This document shows, one piece after another, positions 12,519 through 22,608 of a stretch of 64,000 nucleotides of DNA. Source of the stretch: Albugo candida (taxonomy: Eukaryota > Oomycota > Peronosporomycetes > Albuginales > Albuginaceae); NCBI GenBank assembly GCA_905220665.1, contig CAJNAR010000174.1, forward strand, positions 62,001-126,000, read 5' to 3'. The position numbers and the translations under genes were made by a program. Every line of letters starts with the position of its first letter. The stretch's first letter is position 1. The notes beneath the pieces are model-generated. The model saw only the letters and a program-made list of their open reading frames with translations. It was not told the DNA's origin and did not search any database.

Positions 12519-13847
12519 CTAATCTCTAGGATTCTGATATTGATATCCCATGCGCTGGAGCAATCGAGGTCGATCACTTTTGGGTAGTTGTCGTACCCAA
12601 TTACCATTTCTGTCAACATATTGTTGAAAGACACTCACATTCTCTGGACATCTTTTATATTCCACCGGACCTTGATGCTTCGTAGCACCATTATTGTTGT
12701 CATTGTGTTTATCTTTTAAATTTTGAACCGCCACAATGACGCCCTTTCTTATGACTTTTAAGAAGTCAGCATCTACTTTTGCATTCGAGAAGACAAAGCA
12801 TGGTTTGAGTGTGCGCATGTACTGGGCGGCTTCAGTCTCGCCAGGATAGACTTCGTTTAATGGACTATAGTCCGGATTGATCTGATATTTATATTTGGCA
12901 GGATCCAATTTGATCGGGCTTCGGTGCGTATCAAATGTTAGCTTTACATTGACAGACTCGACGTTTGGTCTATATAGAGTGTAATGGATGATATTTCCGT
13001 AATCCATAGTTGATAATGGCGGGATCGGGGTGATGTTTGAAGTTAATATATGTTTTCTTGATGTGATAGAGGAATACTCACTCAGTTGCACTACCAACGA
13101 GGGAATATTCCTTTTTTTGAAAAATTTAATCAGCCCGAGTGCTTGAGGCGGTGGGGAGACAATTGTAAACTTCACAGGTACTTGGATACCACTGACTATG
13201 ACCTTATCCTTAACCGTCACTTTATAGTTGAGCTCTTCGAAGTAGCGCTGCGCTGCACTCTTCAACGTTACGACATCTGAGAATTTCATGTCACGTTGCC
13301 ATTTGCTTACTTGAGTAATGACCAATGGTGCAGGCACTTGTTTCGTATCTATCAACCTGCTGATTTCCTGGTGATAGGATAACATCACTAACTTGAATCT
13401 TCGAAATTCGGTCGAATCTCTGACACCTGCTAACGTAAACTTTTGATCACGCATCTTCATGTACAAACTGGTATAATCCCGATCCATTTCTGATACTAAG
13501 GTATCGATCAAAATCTCGTTCCGGTGCTCGTCCACCCTCATAGTACCATGTCTAATCCTGTCGTGTGATAGTTCCACATCGAGTACTTTGCGGAAGTTTA
13601 CCGGTGAAAATTGAAATTTCATATGCTGAATCTGATAGTATAAAATCATACTTCCAGTCAAATCGCTTGCCACATCGAAGATGGCCACACAGCCTTTTGT
13701 ATTTCTGTACGCTATAAAATCGTGAATTTTGGACAGCAAACTCGAGTCCATAGCATCTTTGAATAAATTCAATGTTTCTTGACATGTTACCGATGTGAGA
13801 GGCAAAATGGGAACGGCAAGTACGATGAGACCGATTCTTGGTAACAT
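12519..13847 (-). CDS. Secreted protein of 442 aa, unknown family
   Basis: Uninterrupted frame with an ATG start and an N-terminal hydrophobic signal (MLPRIGLIVLAVPILPLTS) with likely cleavage near VTC-Q. The mature chain is about 420 residues, basic, rich in beta-prone segments and poor in Cys (about five). No transmembrane segment follows the signal. No catalytic motif, RXLR, CHxC or other named effector motif was found near the N-terminus. It stands alone, with no paralogue in the window. An extracellular protein or host-directed effector is plausible in an oomycete, but that is inference from the signal peptide only. Confidence 0.75.
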   Translation of the reverse strand: MLPRIGLIVLAVPILPLTSVTCQETLNLFKDAMDSSLLSKIHDFIAYRNTKGCVAIFDVASDLTGSMILYYQIQHMKFQFSPVNFRKVLDVELSHDRIRHGTMRVDEHRNEILIDTLVSEMDRDYTSLYMKMRDQKFTLAGVRDSTEFRRFKLVMLSYHQEISRLIDTKQVPAPLVITQVSKWQRDMKFSDVVTLKSAAQRYFEELNYKVTVKDKVIVSGIQVPVKFTIVSPPPQALGLIKFFKKRNIPSLVVQLSEYSSITSRKHILTSNITPIPPLSTMDYGNIIHYTLYRPNVESVNVKLTFDTHRSPIKLDPAKYKYQINPDYSPLNEVYPGETEAAQYMRTLKPCFVFSNAKVDADFLKVIRKGVIVAVQNLKDKHNDNNNGATKHQGPVEYKRCPENVSVFQQYVDRNGNWVRQLPKSDRPRLLQRMGYQYQNPRD

Positions 13848-14087
13848 GCGAATTGATTTGCTTGCAATAAAGCAGATGGTAAAATGAGACTTATTCTTGG
13901 AGAAAGATCAGTACATTGTGTATTTGCTTCTGTCGAGAAATAAGTGTCGTGCATCAAAGTGAGCGTGAGACTTGATACATGTACAGATATTTCTATGAAA
14001 TGGGGTTTTAAAGAATGTTGCCCAAGGTATCGTTGCACATTTTTTGCAATATTCGAAATTCGAAAATATGACGTCATCTAGCTAGAT

Positions 14088-14780
14088 TCAAGCGATTCTG
14101 ATTGCACTCAGGATGAGGATCTGCGGTAAGTAGGTACAGATCATTTGCATGTTCCATAATCTATCAGAGCCCTTACCATTATGCCCAACGTCGAACCATA
14201 CAATAGCGGCCATATTGTAAGGTCTGGCAATATACTGCAGGAGGGCTCTTCGTTCCGATTCGCTGAAAATATACAATTGTAAATTAATAGAAGGAGTGAT
14301 AATCATAATTTTCTAACTGAAATGTTAATGAACATGCAAACACGTCTCATTGCCAACTCTTGATAAATTCTGTCGTATGTCTGCATCCTAAAGCCAATAT
14401 ACCGTGATCATTTTGAAGTTCATTTTTTTTTTCTAAAAATCTGTATATTACATAAATAACACAGGCAGGAGGTTTATTTCCTTGAGGTAGTACAATGATG
14501 ATCAAAGAATTAAAGAATAAAGCAGTGGTCACAAAGGCACGGAATGAACGCTGTTGCTCGTAGAAAATGTTGCCGATCATCGCCATACATACTACAAACG
14601 TGTACTGCTTTCAGAATGCTATTCGGTGTCCATGTCCGCGACTGTCACAACAGTCTGGTTCGCCAGCGAGAGCACTTGCCTTAATTCTGTGCTCTATAGG
14701 TATACCAAACGCGCTCTACCTCAATCCTACGAGCTTTTCGATCGATCAACTCCTCCAATAAAGGTCTAAAAGCGGCTTAT
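14088..14780 (-). CDS. Multi-exon membrane protein gene, partly resolved
   Basis: Several minus-strand pieces join through short GT-AG introns to give membrane-like peptide. One segment (LLEELIDRKA) joins through a 44-nt intron to a segment ending ANQTV. That joins through a 48-nt intron to YTFVVCMAMIGNIFYEQQ and a hydrophobic stretch ending FFNSLIII. The last junction is clean: LLYGSTLGIM, a 56-nt intron at 14121-14176 (GTAAGG...CCGCAG), then ILILSAIRIA and a stop. The 5' exon with the start codon and the junctions between 14260 and 14500 are not resolved. There are probably at least three membrane helices. Family not recognised. Recent decay cannot be excluded. Confidence 0.5.
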
Positions 14781-14914
14781 GCGTTATAAGAAGACTGATA
14801 TATTCGAATAAGATGCACATGAACCGAATGTGAAAAGATTCACAGTCAAATATCATTGGATAATAATCCAATCACGGTAGAGTCAGTTCATTTCCTTTTT
14901 GCGATTTGGAAGAA

Positions 14915-15822
14915 ATGAGCTCTTCGGCCTCACCGAAGACAGCGACAGATAAAGCCCATCCAAACTTTGACGTGATTAGTATCTCATCCGTCACAAAAAT
15001 GAGCGTTTCCACGGGTAGTGACCAGTCTTCCAAGCTCCCAGCGTTAAATCCGGAGAGTCTCAATACAGCTGAGAAAGAGAAGACTTCCAAGACCGTTGAT
15101 TCAGTACCCACTGATCCGATTACGTTTGCCGAAGTATGGGAAGAGATACGACTTAAGACGAAACAAATGTACGACAGCTGATGCAATACGATACACAGAA
15201 GCACTGATATTTGTTGTTTAGCATTTTGGGCTCAACGGTCTCGGGCGTGCTATCAGTCATGCACATTTTCAATATAGTCGTTGCTGGATTCATGGTCATT
15301 CTTTGCATTTATCAAATTTCAAGTACGGAGAATATATTTGCGGGCATGTCGACAGCGTTGTCAGTTATCTACACCATGTACGAGTATCAGCGGTAGGGAA
15401 GGCGCACTCGAGGTGTAACTTTTGTGTGACTCGCAGATGCTTCGCTTTGTTACTGGCTGCGTACGAATTGCGAACTGAAGTGATTGACGAAGCGATACGA
15501 GGGCAATTTGGATTTATGTACAACTCATACGGTCGATGTTTGTTTCTTTGCATGTACACGATTGCTTTCCCAACTTGTAATCTCACAAGCTGAAACTAAT
15601 GATATGCCACCTCGTGCAGGATCTCCATATTCCCTTTCGGCATGGTCGGTGTGTATGGCGTTCTGGTGTCGCTACTGGGGTTTGCGAATGCGTATTTCAA
15701 CTTTTACGTCATCACAAAAGTACGCATTGGTTCCAACTATCAGTGAGATTCTGACCCATTTCTTGTTCCAGCATCCTTCGTTTTCTCGTGGAGTTCCAGA
15801 TTACCAGCCACCAATTGTTTGA
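14915..15822 (+). CDS. Four-helix Golgi-type membrane protein (COPI-associated-like), 5 exons, 225 aa
   Basis: Exons 14915-15168, 15222-15377, 15437-15553, 15620-15719 and 15772-15822 join in phase to 225 residues. Introns are 53, 59, 66 and 52 nt, and all four donors begin GTAC. The first 85 residues are Ser/Thr-rich, polar and cytosolic in character. Four hydrophobic segments follow: near SVMHIFNIVVAGFMVILC, STALSVIYTICFALLLAAY, GRCLFLCMISIFPFGM and VYGVLVSLLGFANAYF. The tail is short and ends GVPDYQPPIV. The layout (tetra-spanning, with Y-GR-LFL before helix 3) resembles the COPI-associated/TVP15 family of Golgi membrane proteins. The exon model is strong; the family assignment is tentative. 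Confidence 0.75.
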
Positions 15823-15911
15823 CTGCAAGGACGTAGAGCTTGTGTATCAACTCTTTTGTACTATACTTTCCAATACAATCGTATCCAGGCATTCTGTGAA
15901 GACTTCTCCCG

Positions 15912-16187
15912 TCATTGCTCCAGATATTTGCTGCCCTCGAATGCGATAATTACACTCGATGCGTCAGAGCAAATCAATGGCTGATTATCCGTGTGACTAT
16001 ACGCTCCCCAAATCGCCTTGAGCCATTTAAAAAAAAAAATTGGAAAAAAAAGAATCAAATAGCCAACTGCCACTCGAAACCGTACAAACGTTTCAATAGA
16101 AAGTTTCTGGGGATTCCATCGGATCAGATGATAGAGGTCTGATAGACTGCCACATTGTGTGCAAGTAGCTGTCCGATGTGATAGCAT
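15912..16187 (-). CDS. Possible small membrane ORF, 91 aa
   Basis: ATG-initiated minus-strand frame with one hydrophobic segment (VGYLILFFPIFFFKWLKAIW) encoded partly by homopolymer A tracts on the plus strand. There is no homologue in the window and no splice evidence. It may be a chance frame across an A-rich 3' region. Confidence 0.25.
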   Translation of the reverse strand: MLSHRTATCTQCGSLSDLYHLIRWNPQKLSIETFVRFRVAVGYLILFFPIFFFKWLKAIWGAYSHTDNQPLICSDASSVIIAFEGSKYLEQ

Positions 16188-16221
16188 TTTGCTGCTCGCT
16201 ACTCACTAAAAGCAGTTTACT

Positions 16222-16500
16222 ATGTTATCTGCTTTTGATGATGCCATCTATTCCCTCGTCAAAGTTGTCTGGAAAGCAGTATGGTACGCTCATCCTTTTC
16301 CATTTGCCCTTTCTTGCTATCCGGTATCCAGAAGGCAGTTTCTTTGATCGTATTAACACCTCGGAGGAAACATGTGATACCTCTTTTTATCTGAATTATT
16401 ATATGGAAATACATAACTGCTCGCTCCTCTGTTGACGCAAGTGGCATACATTGTCTTCCCATTGCCATTCTTCTCGTATAATTATCGATAGGAAGACAAT
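16222..16500 (+). CDS. Possible small spliced membrane protein
   Basis: The ATG at 16222 opens a coding-like stretch (MLSAFDDAIYSLVKVVWKAV, then a hydrophobic segment ending FALSCYP). It runs into a stop at 16345-16347 unless spliced at GTATCC. About 90 bp on, another hydrophobic stretch (VAYIVFPLPFFSYNYR) is open in a different frame. A one-intron small membrane protein would explain both, but I found no junction that joins them in phase. An unspliced 41-residue peptide is the alternative. Confidence 0.3.
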
Positions 16501-16854
16501 TAGCTGTTCCAACATACTTTGAGTCTGTGGACACTCACAATCGATGGGATCATTAAAAAGCGGTAAGTGATCTCATCGAACAGCGTGTAGCTCCAATTAC
16601 TTTGTTTTTTCTTCAAGTGTCTTTTATACATCCGATTTTCTGCACATCTTTACAAAACGCATCTGAATATCTCTCCTCTCCTTAAGACATGTGCCACCCT
16701 CACCTCCACACACACCCCTTTAGATCGAAAGTATCAATGGACAGAAGAGCATAAGACAGTATACATGTACCAGAATTCATTTTGTATTCAAATTTTTCCC
16801 TTGTCGATCAAACGTGTTGTTTTCACCAAAGGCCCATAGACATCGATCAGTATA

Positions 16855-17862
16855 ATGAGCTTGATTCCCGTAACCAGTAGCGCTGAGAATCCTTCAGAAA
16901 CGACGTCTTCCACGCTTTTGTATCAGTCCTTTACGACGACGACGCAATCTGCTGTGGTGCCTTCGCCAAGAAATGGTTTGAGGAAAAAAAACGATGAGAA
17001 GCCACGCGATATTGCCCCGTTCCTCAAAAATCTCCGCAAAATGCTCGATATGGAGTGCCCGACCATTCTCTGCTGGACAAAGGATGGGAAAGCGTTTGAA
17101 ATTCGCGATATGGATAAAATGATGGAATTTGTATTGCCAAAGTACTTTAAACATCGCAAGTACACGAGCTTTCAGCGCCAGTTGAATTACTTTAATTTCA
17201 AAAAATGGACAAAATCAAAAGCTGTCATTTGCACCTTTTCCAATGAATTCTTCCTGCGTGACGATATGAATGCGGCATTGCGGATCTCAAGAAAAAAATC
17301 GGCTTCGGTTGAGGGTAATAATGGATCGATTAAGAGGCGTATATCGAAAAGCGGAATTGCGGCGCCTTTAATTCGTCGCTCATGCACGCTGGCACGATCA
17401 ATTTCTCAGACTATTTTCAATGTAGGAGAAGCTGTACGGGAAGCTGACAAATTGGGAATTGCTATTCCCATCAGTGAGGCCCAAGCGTACGGCTCGTGTG
17501 GAGCAGCTTTCTCAACGTCATACCCGTCGCCGACAGATGTCGATTTGATGTTGCAGGATGTGGATCCATCAATTTGTCAGAACATGAAATGTGATGGGGA
17601 GGGAGGTCCTCAGGAAGGTCTCAATGGATCGGAATTCACACTTGATTGTTTGGACTGGATTGATTTGATTATGCCGACTATAGAGACGCATGAACATGCG
17701 GAACAAGGGATCCAATTCAACCAATCTAAAAAGAAATTGCAGAATACGTGTGCTTTCCAATGCGATGTTCCTGCAAAAGCGGAGCTTCATGACGACAACT
17801 TTCATAGCGATAACGTGCGCGATACATTCGGTTCATTACCGAAAGATATACATAACAATTAG
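16855..17862 (+). CDS. Heat shock factor-type transcription factor, 335 aa
   Basis: Residues about 52-140 form an HSF-type DNA-binding domain: APFLKNLRKMLD, ILCWTKDGKAFEI, then VLPKYFKHRKYTSFQRQLN with FKKW. The recognition helix SFQRQLNYFNF matches the family consensus SFVRQLNMYGF. Such nuclear proteins bind heat shock elements; oomycetes carry many of them, often with roles beyond heat stress. The rest is low-complexity and acidic, and I see no clear heptad-repeat trimerisation region of the canonical kind. The PHAX-like gene begins 58 bp after the stop on the same strand, so spacing is very tight. Single exon, ATG start. Confidence 0.92.
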   Translation: MSLIPVTSSAENPSETTSSTLLYQSFTTTTQSAVVPSPRNGLRKKNDEKPRDIAPFLKNLRKMLDMECPTILCWTKDGKAFEIRDMDKMMEFVLPKYFKHRKYTSFQRQLNYFNFKKWTKSKAVICTFSNEFFLRDDMNAALRISRKKSASVEGNNGSIKRRISKSGIAAPLIRRSCTLARSISQTIFNVGEAVREADKLGIAIPISEAQAYGSCGAAFSTSYPSPTDVDLMLQDVDPSICQNMKCDGEGGPQEGLNGSEFTLDCLDWIDLIMPTIETHEHAEQGIQFNQSKKKLQNTCAFQCDVPAKAELHDDNFHSDNVRDTFGSLPKDIHNN

Positions 17863-17920
17863 GGAATAAGAATATACAAGTTATGCATTGTTCCAGGCTC
17901 TGGTCATTTGTCATAACGCA

Positions 17921-18508
17921 ATGTGTGATGAAAGTATCATTAAAGCTGGCGACGCTACGCACTCTTCCGATGAGCGAATGACATATTGTACGCTGGATAG
18001 AGTACATGGCAATACGTATTATGACATGGTATTCTCTCGAGACTGGAATCAGCGGCAGGTTGCGGATAAAATCTCTTTCTATCTCGACGAACCTAAGCGT
18101 GGGCTTATTTTTCGGGTTGTGAACGCGCTGGGAAAGAAGAAAGCCTGGAATTTGCTCGTAGAGACGAAAAGCGATTATGAATGGGCGCATGCCACCCCAA
18201 GCGGAGTATCAGCATCAGCAATGGACCGACAGCGTGCTGATTCGAGTCAAAAAGACAAATCCAAGCGAACGCTTGGTGGAGTTTTCCTATCAAAAGTAAA
18301 GGACAGTGTCAGCAAAGAAGTATATAAGAAAATATATGAGATTGAAGTGAAGCGTAAGAAGGAGTGGAGACAGAAAAATCGATTACGAAAGCGTCAGCAA
18401 ATGGAGGAGAAGATCTCTGGTTTGAAATTTCAGATCAAATGTGCGATAGAACCATCTTTGAGCATTGAAAGCTATTCGGCAGTGCCAAACGACTGCTCCA
18501 TGGAATAG
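17921..18508 (+). CDS. PHAX-like RNA-export adaptor, 195 aa
   Basis: The ATG at 17921 is taken as the start because the longer frame has none. Residues about 45-120 match the PHAX RNA-binding domain: LDEPKRGLIFRVVNALGKKKAW (read in two parts), an intervening ET-like turn, then KRTLGGVFLSKVKD, where the family has RTPGGVFLxLLK. PHAX binds capped snRNA with the cap-binding complex and CRM1 for nuclear export. The C-terminal part is a strongly basic helix (KRKKEWRQKNRLRKRQQMEE). The protein is about half the length of animal PHAX and lacks its N-terminal region, unless an exon ending near 17893 (TTCCAG) was missed. Close same-strand spacing to the HSF gene implies a compact promoter. Confidence 0.8.
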   Translation: MCDESIIKAGDATHSSDERMTYCTLDRVHGNTYYDMVFSRDWNQRQVADKISFYLDEPKRGLIFRVVNALGKKKAWNLLVETKSDYEWAHATPSGVSASAMDRQRADSSQKDKSKRTLGGVFLSKVKDSVSKEVYKKIYEIEVKRKKEWRQKNRLRKRQQMEEKISGLKFQIKCAIEPSLSIESYSAVPNDCSME

Positions 18509-19124
18509 CTGATGCCGTTGTTCTCGAATGTGATGCATATATAACACACACTCTAAATCAAAGACGGTAGAAGTATCAGTTAGCATTAAGCACCTAATGC
18601 ACACTTGATCCAATCAGCATGTCATGATATCGCAGCAGTACGTATCCATCTCTCACTATTGAGACATATTAGGGAGCGAGAGACAGCACTGCAGGCACAC
18701 AAGTTGCACTAACGAACGTCCTGCGACTTGGATTTAGCTTTGTGTGACAATTTCACGTAAAAAGCGTAGCTGAAGTAAGAATGATTGCGCCATCCTCCAG
18801 AAACTTATATCAATGCATAGGTGCAAGTTGAAGATATAATTGAGACGCGTGATTGAACAGAAAGGAAGCATTTGATTGCGAGAATTGATAAATGAATAGA
18901 TGAATGCGTTATGTTGCCTCTCCGGCCACTGGCACAAGTGCATTTGCCATTTCCGATAAAAGTCTTCGAAATGACAATGTTGCAGAATGAATGCGTTGTA
19001 GGTATGTCGCCTTGTTCCGTATCTTTGAGCGCTAATTGAGCGCGAGAAGCCAAAAAATATTTTAATTGAGAAATGAAGGCGAATTCTCAGTAACCGCTGA
19101 GATAGACACATTCTGTATGCTTTT
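18509..19124. other. Intergenic between convergent genes
   Basis: About 600 bp separating the 3' ends of the PHAX-like and NUFIP1-like genes. A 152-aa minus-strand frame (18734-19192) overlaps the NUFIP1-like gene and has no domain; I treat it as noise. Confidence 0.5.
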
Positions 19125-20567
19125 CTATGAACTATCGACAATTGATGCCTTTTCTTGCGCTTGAGCATCATTTTTGCTATCGAAAAAATCATTTTCGACG
19201 ATATATCGTATCACTTGAAGGGCCTTATGACAATCTCGATCCATTTCATTTTGTAGTAGCCGGTGAAGTAACGATTTTGGTGTTTTTTGAGTCTTTATAT
19301 TGTCTTTTTTACATCGTTTGTGTGGACGTTCTATACCTTCCATCTCTTTGTGATCTCTATTTGCTTGTCCCAAGGCTTCATCGTGGCTAAATAGACATGC
19401 GTCTCCATTTCGACACGGACGCTTTAATGCAACCGATCGGCACAGGAAATTGCCACGATTGTGACTATATCGACATGAATCACCAAAACGACACTGATTC
19501 TTGCAAAACTTTCGGCATAATTTCGTTTTATTTTGTTTCTCGCAAATATCGCTGCTTTTGACAGTCTCATTGACAATCGGACTTGTGACTTGAGCATTAT
19601 CATGTCCAGTGCTCTCATCCTCAATTTGTCCATCTTCCATCTCTTTTGTATCATGCACACTCGATCCAGTATTCTTTACTTCAAATGGTTTGATCTCGCG
19701 TGATGCTTTTGATGGCCATCGTTTACGTCTCTCTGCACGCCAGGCAGCGATGTCCTCTTCCGAGTAGCCCACCAACACAGTGAATGTTTGTCCCTCGATC
19801 TCAATGTCTTTAAGGCCTTCACCACTGTACTGTCCATGCGTTGTCTGATAATGTGCCACAACCACCCGTTTACAAGCCTCAAATTCACAGTCTGTTGCTT
19901 CACACTTGACATGTGTTTTCAGATGAGCCCGAAACTGAGACTCCAAATCAAAGCTTTTCTGACAAGCCAAACATCGAGAGGGTACATTGGGATGGCCCAC
20001 GGATGACATGTTACGTTCATTTAAAGTCTGTCGTGGGTACGCATGAGTAGGAAAAGCTCGCATGGAGTTCCGGGATGGAATGGTGCAATGTTGTATCCAG
20101 TGACCGGGCTGATTGCATTTTCTGCAGCAGTAGGTTGCTGGTGGCGGACGTATTGACAGATTTTGGGCGTGCATGTCGTAATATGAGTGTTCCGCTGTGT
20201 TGGGTCGCTGAGCATACGGAGGAAGCGGAGGATAATATTGATCATTGGGGGGCATTGCGACGGGTGCAAAGTTATTCTGTATGGGAAGATACGCTTGTTG
20301 ACGCATAGAGCTGTTACGATTCCATTTAAAGCGATTTTGGTTGTTGTATTGGTTCATAGGAGTTTGTAATTGGTTATTATAGTGTGGAGACTGGTAGGAA
20401 TGGTTTGGATTGGTATACGGAAGCGCTTGGTATTGAGGAATGACTGAGGGCTGATAGTACGTTATTGGCATCCCATTCAAGTATGCAGACGATGCATTAT
20501 ATTGTTGAGGACTCGTATTCGATCGTATGGCATGATGCAAGGATGCATGGTGCGATGATGATGTCAT
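19125..20567 (-). CDS. NUFIP1-like zinc-finger protein, 480 aa
   Basis: The start is the first ATG (MTSSSHHASL); the frame extends 21 codons upstream without an ATG. Domains in order: an Asn/Gln/Tyr-rich low-complexity N-terminus (1-115), a CCHC zinc knuckle (CRKCNQPGHWIQHC), a C2H2 finger (CLACQKSF...HLKTH), the NUFIP1 core (GYSEEDIAAWRAERRKRWPS, the hallmark I-x-x-W-x-x-E-R-R-K-x-x-P), then two CCCH fingers with spacings x7-x5-x3 and x8-x5-x3 (CRKFCKNQC..., CRSVALKRPC...). NUFIP1/Rsa1 proteins assemble box C/D snoRNPs with the R2TP machinery in the nucleus. The CCHC plus two CCCH fingers suggest added RNA binding. The last 60 residues are helical. Confidence 0.88.
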   Translation of the reverse strand: MTSSSHHASLHHAIRSNTSPQQYNASSAYLNGMPITYYQPSVIPQYQALPYTNPNHSYQSPHYNNQLQTPMNQYNNQNRFKWNRNSSMRQQAYLPIQNNFAPVAMPPNDQYYPPLPPYAQRPNTAEHSYYDMHAQNLSIRPPPATYCCRKCNQPGHWIQHCTIPSRNSMRAFPTHAYPRQTLNERNMSSVGHPNVPSRCLACQKSFDLESQFRAHLKTHVKCEATDCEFEACKRVVVAHYQTTHGQYSGEGLKDIEIEGQTFTVLVGYSEEDIAAWRAERRKRWPSKASREIKPFEVKNTGSSVHDTKEMEDGQIEDESTGHDNAQVTSPIVNETVKSSDICEKQNKTKLCRKFCKNQCRFGDSCRYSHNRGNFLCRSVALKRPCRNGDACLFSHDEALGQANRDHKEMEGIERPHKRCKKDNIKTQKTPKSLLHRLLQNEMDRDCHKALQVIRYIVENDFFDSKNDAQAQEKASIVDSS

Positions 20568-22608
20568 TATTTGCGGCGTTGGTGTCCAATTGTGTCGGTA
20601 AAAACTTAATATTAAGTAAGTATTCACCACAAAGTTCGCATCGAATTACAATCAATGTTGCCCTTTGTACAGCAGTACATCTCACTATCAGAGTAGGCGC
20701 GTAGTCTATACACGTTAGAGTGTAATTGTGAGCAATTGACTGATTCTATCGGACATTTGCATATTTCACTTCAGACGTTAAGTTACAGATTCCAAAGTTA
20801 CGATTTCCATCACCAATCGTGAATTTGTTGTATTTTACGCTGAAAGGAACGGCATGCCGAGTGATGCCGCATCTTCAGTTCTCTTTTACAGACACTTGCA
20901 CCATCGCTGTAATGACATTTGACGCAACAGTATTTAGCGTCAAATGATAACGTACCTTTCAAGACAGCGCCTTAAGAATACCGATGCAATAAAGGGATAG
21001 TAAAGCGCTTCCACTTTGCAGAATCACAGGCATGTACGTATGTATCTGACTGATAATGTCGTCTTTTAGCAGACAGAGTATTTGTTACTTCTGACGCTGA
21101 TACAAAGCAGCTCTGATCACGTTGAAAGGTTCGAATTAGCAGCTGATACAAGTCACAGAGCGCAGACCCTCAATGAGAGAATATGATACTGCAATCATAA
21201 AGTGCACTATTACCAGGTCGTACTTCGCATATATCCGATGTATCAGCTACATGCTACTGTTTGAATGGTATGGCTGGGACTTGAAGTGCATACACTTGCT
21301 ACAATCAGATACTTTTATTGCAGCATGTTCGAAATGTGAATGTTGCATCACTATAATAACAGGAAATCAAGTGACGCAATTGTATTAACAAGGACTGAAC
21401 GCGCAATGACATTTCAATATGAACGTTGACGACACGCCAAACGACATAATCAGTGAGAAGGAGACATTACGCATTGCAGTCTAATTACTAGTTACGATAT
21501 AAGCTTATCGACACCTTCAGTAGCATAACTTGTTCCAGCAAGTAGCATCTGCTCAGACTGACTTGCATTTAGAGCCTATTGTTTGTACCTTAGTGCTTTA
21601 TTTATGTTTCGACATCAATGTGATCATTCCGCATGGAGCACTTCGCGGTTTCCACCTTTTCAGCGAGACCATAGAGAGAACACGTTCACATCGCTTCATG
21701 CACTAAATCAAAAAAACTTTGATTGCAAGCGGTATTATAACATCATAAAACAGGCTATTCCATATGGCGAATTGCTCCCCGCGCTGCCGCTAATGCAAGG
21801 TTTTTAATTCCAAATCAGTGCGCATTCATCCATGCAATTTTACCTAGCTCACAAGCTCTGTGTGTTGCCTCAAACGATCACAATTTCACTGTTTGGTTAA
21901 GGACGTCAACTTGAGCTATCCAGCACGATTACGTGACCCCAGCCAGAGCAGCAAATGGCGCTTCACGATTCAGATTGTTCGAGTAGAAGGTGGAATGCGC
22001 TAATGTTCAACTACTACTATATGACTGCGTCAGCAAACCGATAATGTTAAGTGTTTACATTGAGTTTTAGGAGAGATAAAGGTCGAATGTAATTGTACGA
22101 GTTGAAAATCTACGTCAATCAGTAAATTGCTGATACGTGTGTCGAGAAAACTTGAATCCTTCGCGTAGCATTGGGTGATATTCGATGTTTAGTGGCCTTC
22201 TATCGGGACATCGGTCGTCGTGTAATAATCGTTTACTCACAACGTAAAGATATGATCTTAGTGGAGTTGTCAATTGATTCAGTAGATTGCTAATTCCATA
22301 CGTCTTTGCGGTCTTCAGCTTTCACTACAATCTGCAAGGTTCTACAAGTCTCTTCCTAATCGAAAGGCTATACGCGGTGCTGATGCTTCGTTCTCACAGC
22401 TACAAGTTCTAGGAGTCTTTTCACTTGCTCCGTGCTTAGACATTTGAAGGGACCTGAGAACGGCAAGCACTCAATGAAAACAATTCCCGCGTTCGAGCAG
22501 TTCCGTTATGTGTCCCACTTCACTTGACTTTGCGTTTTGATAGCCTTTATACATCGATATATTGCGATAACTAGTCACTTGTCAGTGATCCTGCATTTCT
22601 TCGCAAGG
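20568..22608. other. 2-kb gene-free region
   Basis: Between divergent genes. All frames are short and without domain signal; base composition is mixed and no tandem repeat stands out. It must contain both promoters. A non-coding RNA cannot be excluded by eye. Confidence 0.45.

Noticed and set aside
16021..16050. Poly-A tract as a retrotransposon tail
   Set aside because: No target-site duplication or coding remnant of a retroelement is visible beside it.
18734..19192. Minus-strand 152-aa frame
   Set aside because: It overlaps the end of the NUFIP1-like gene in another frame and has no domain or splice partner.
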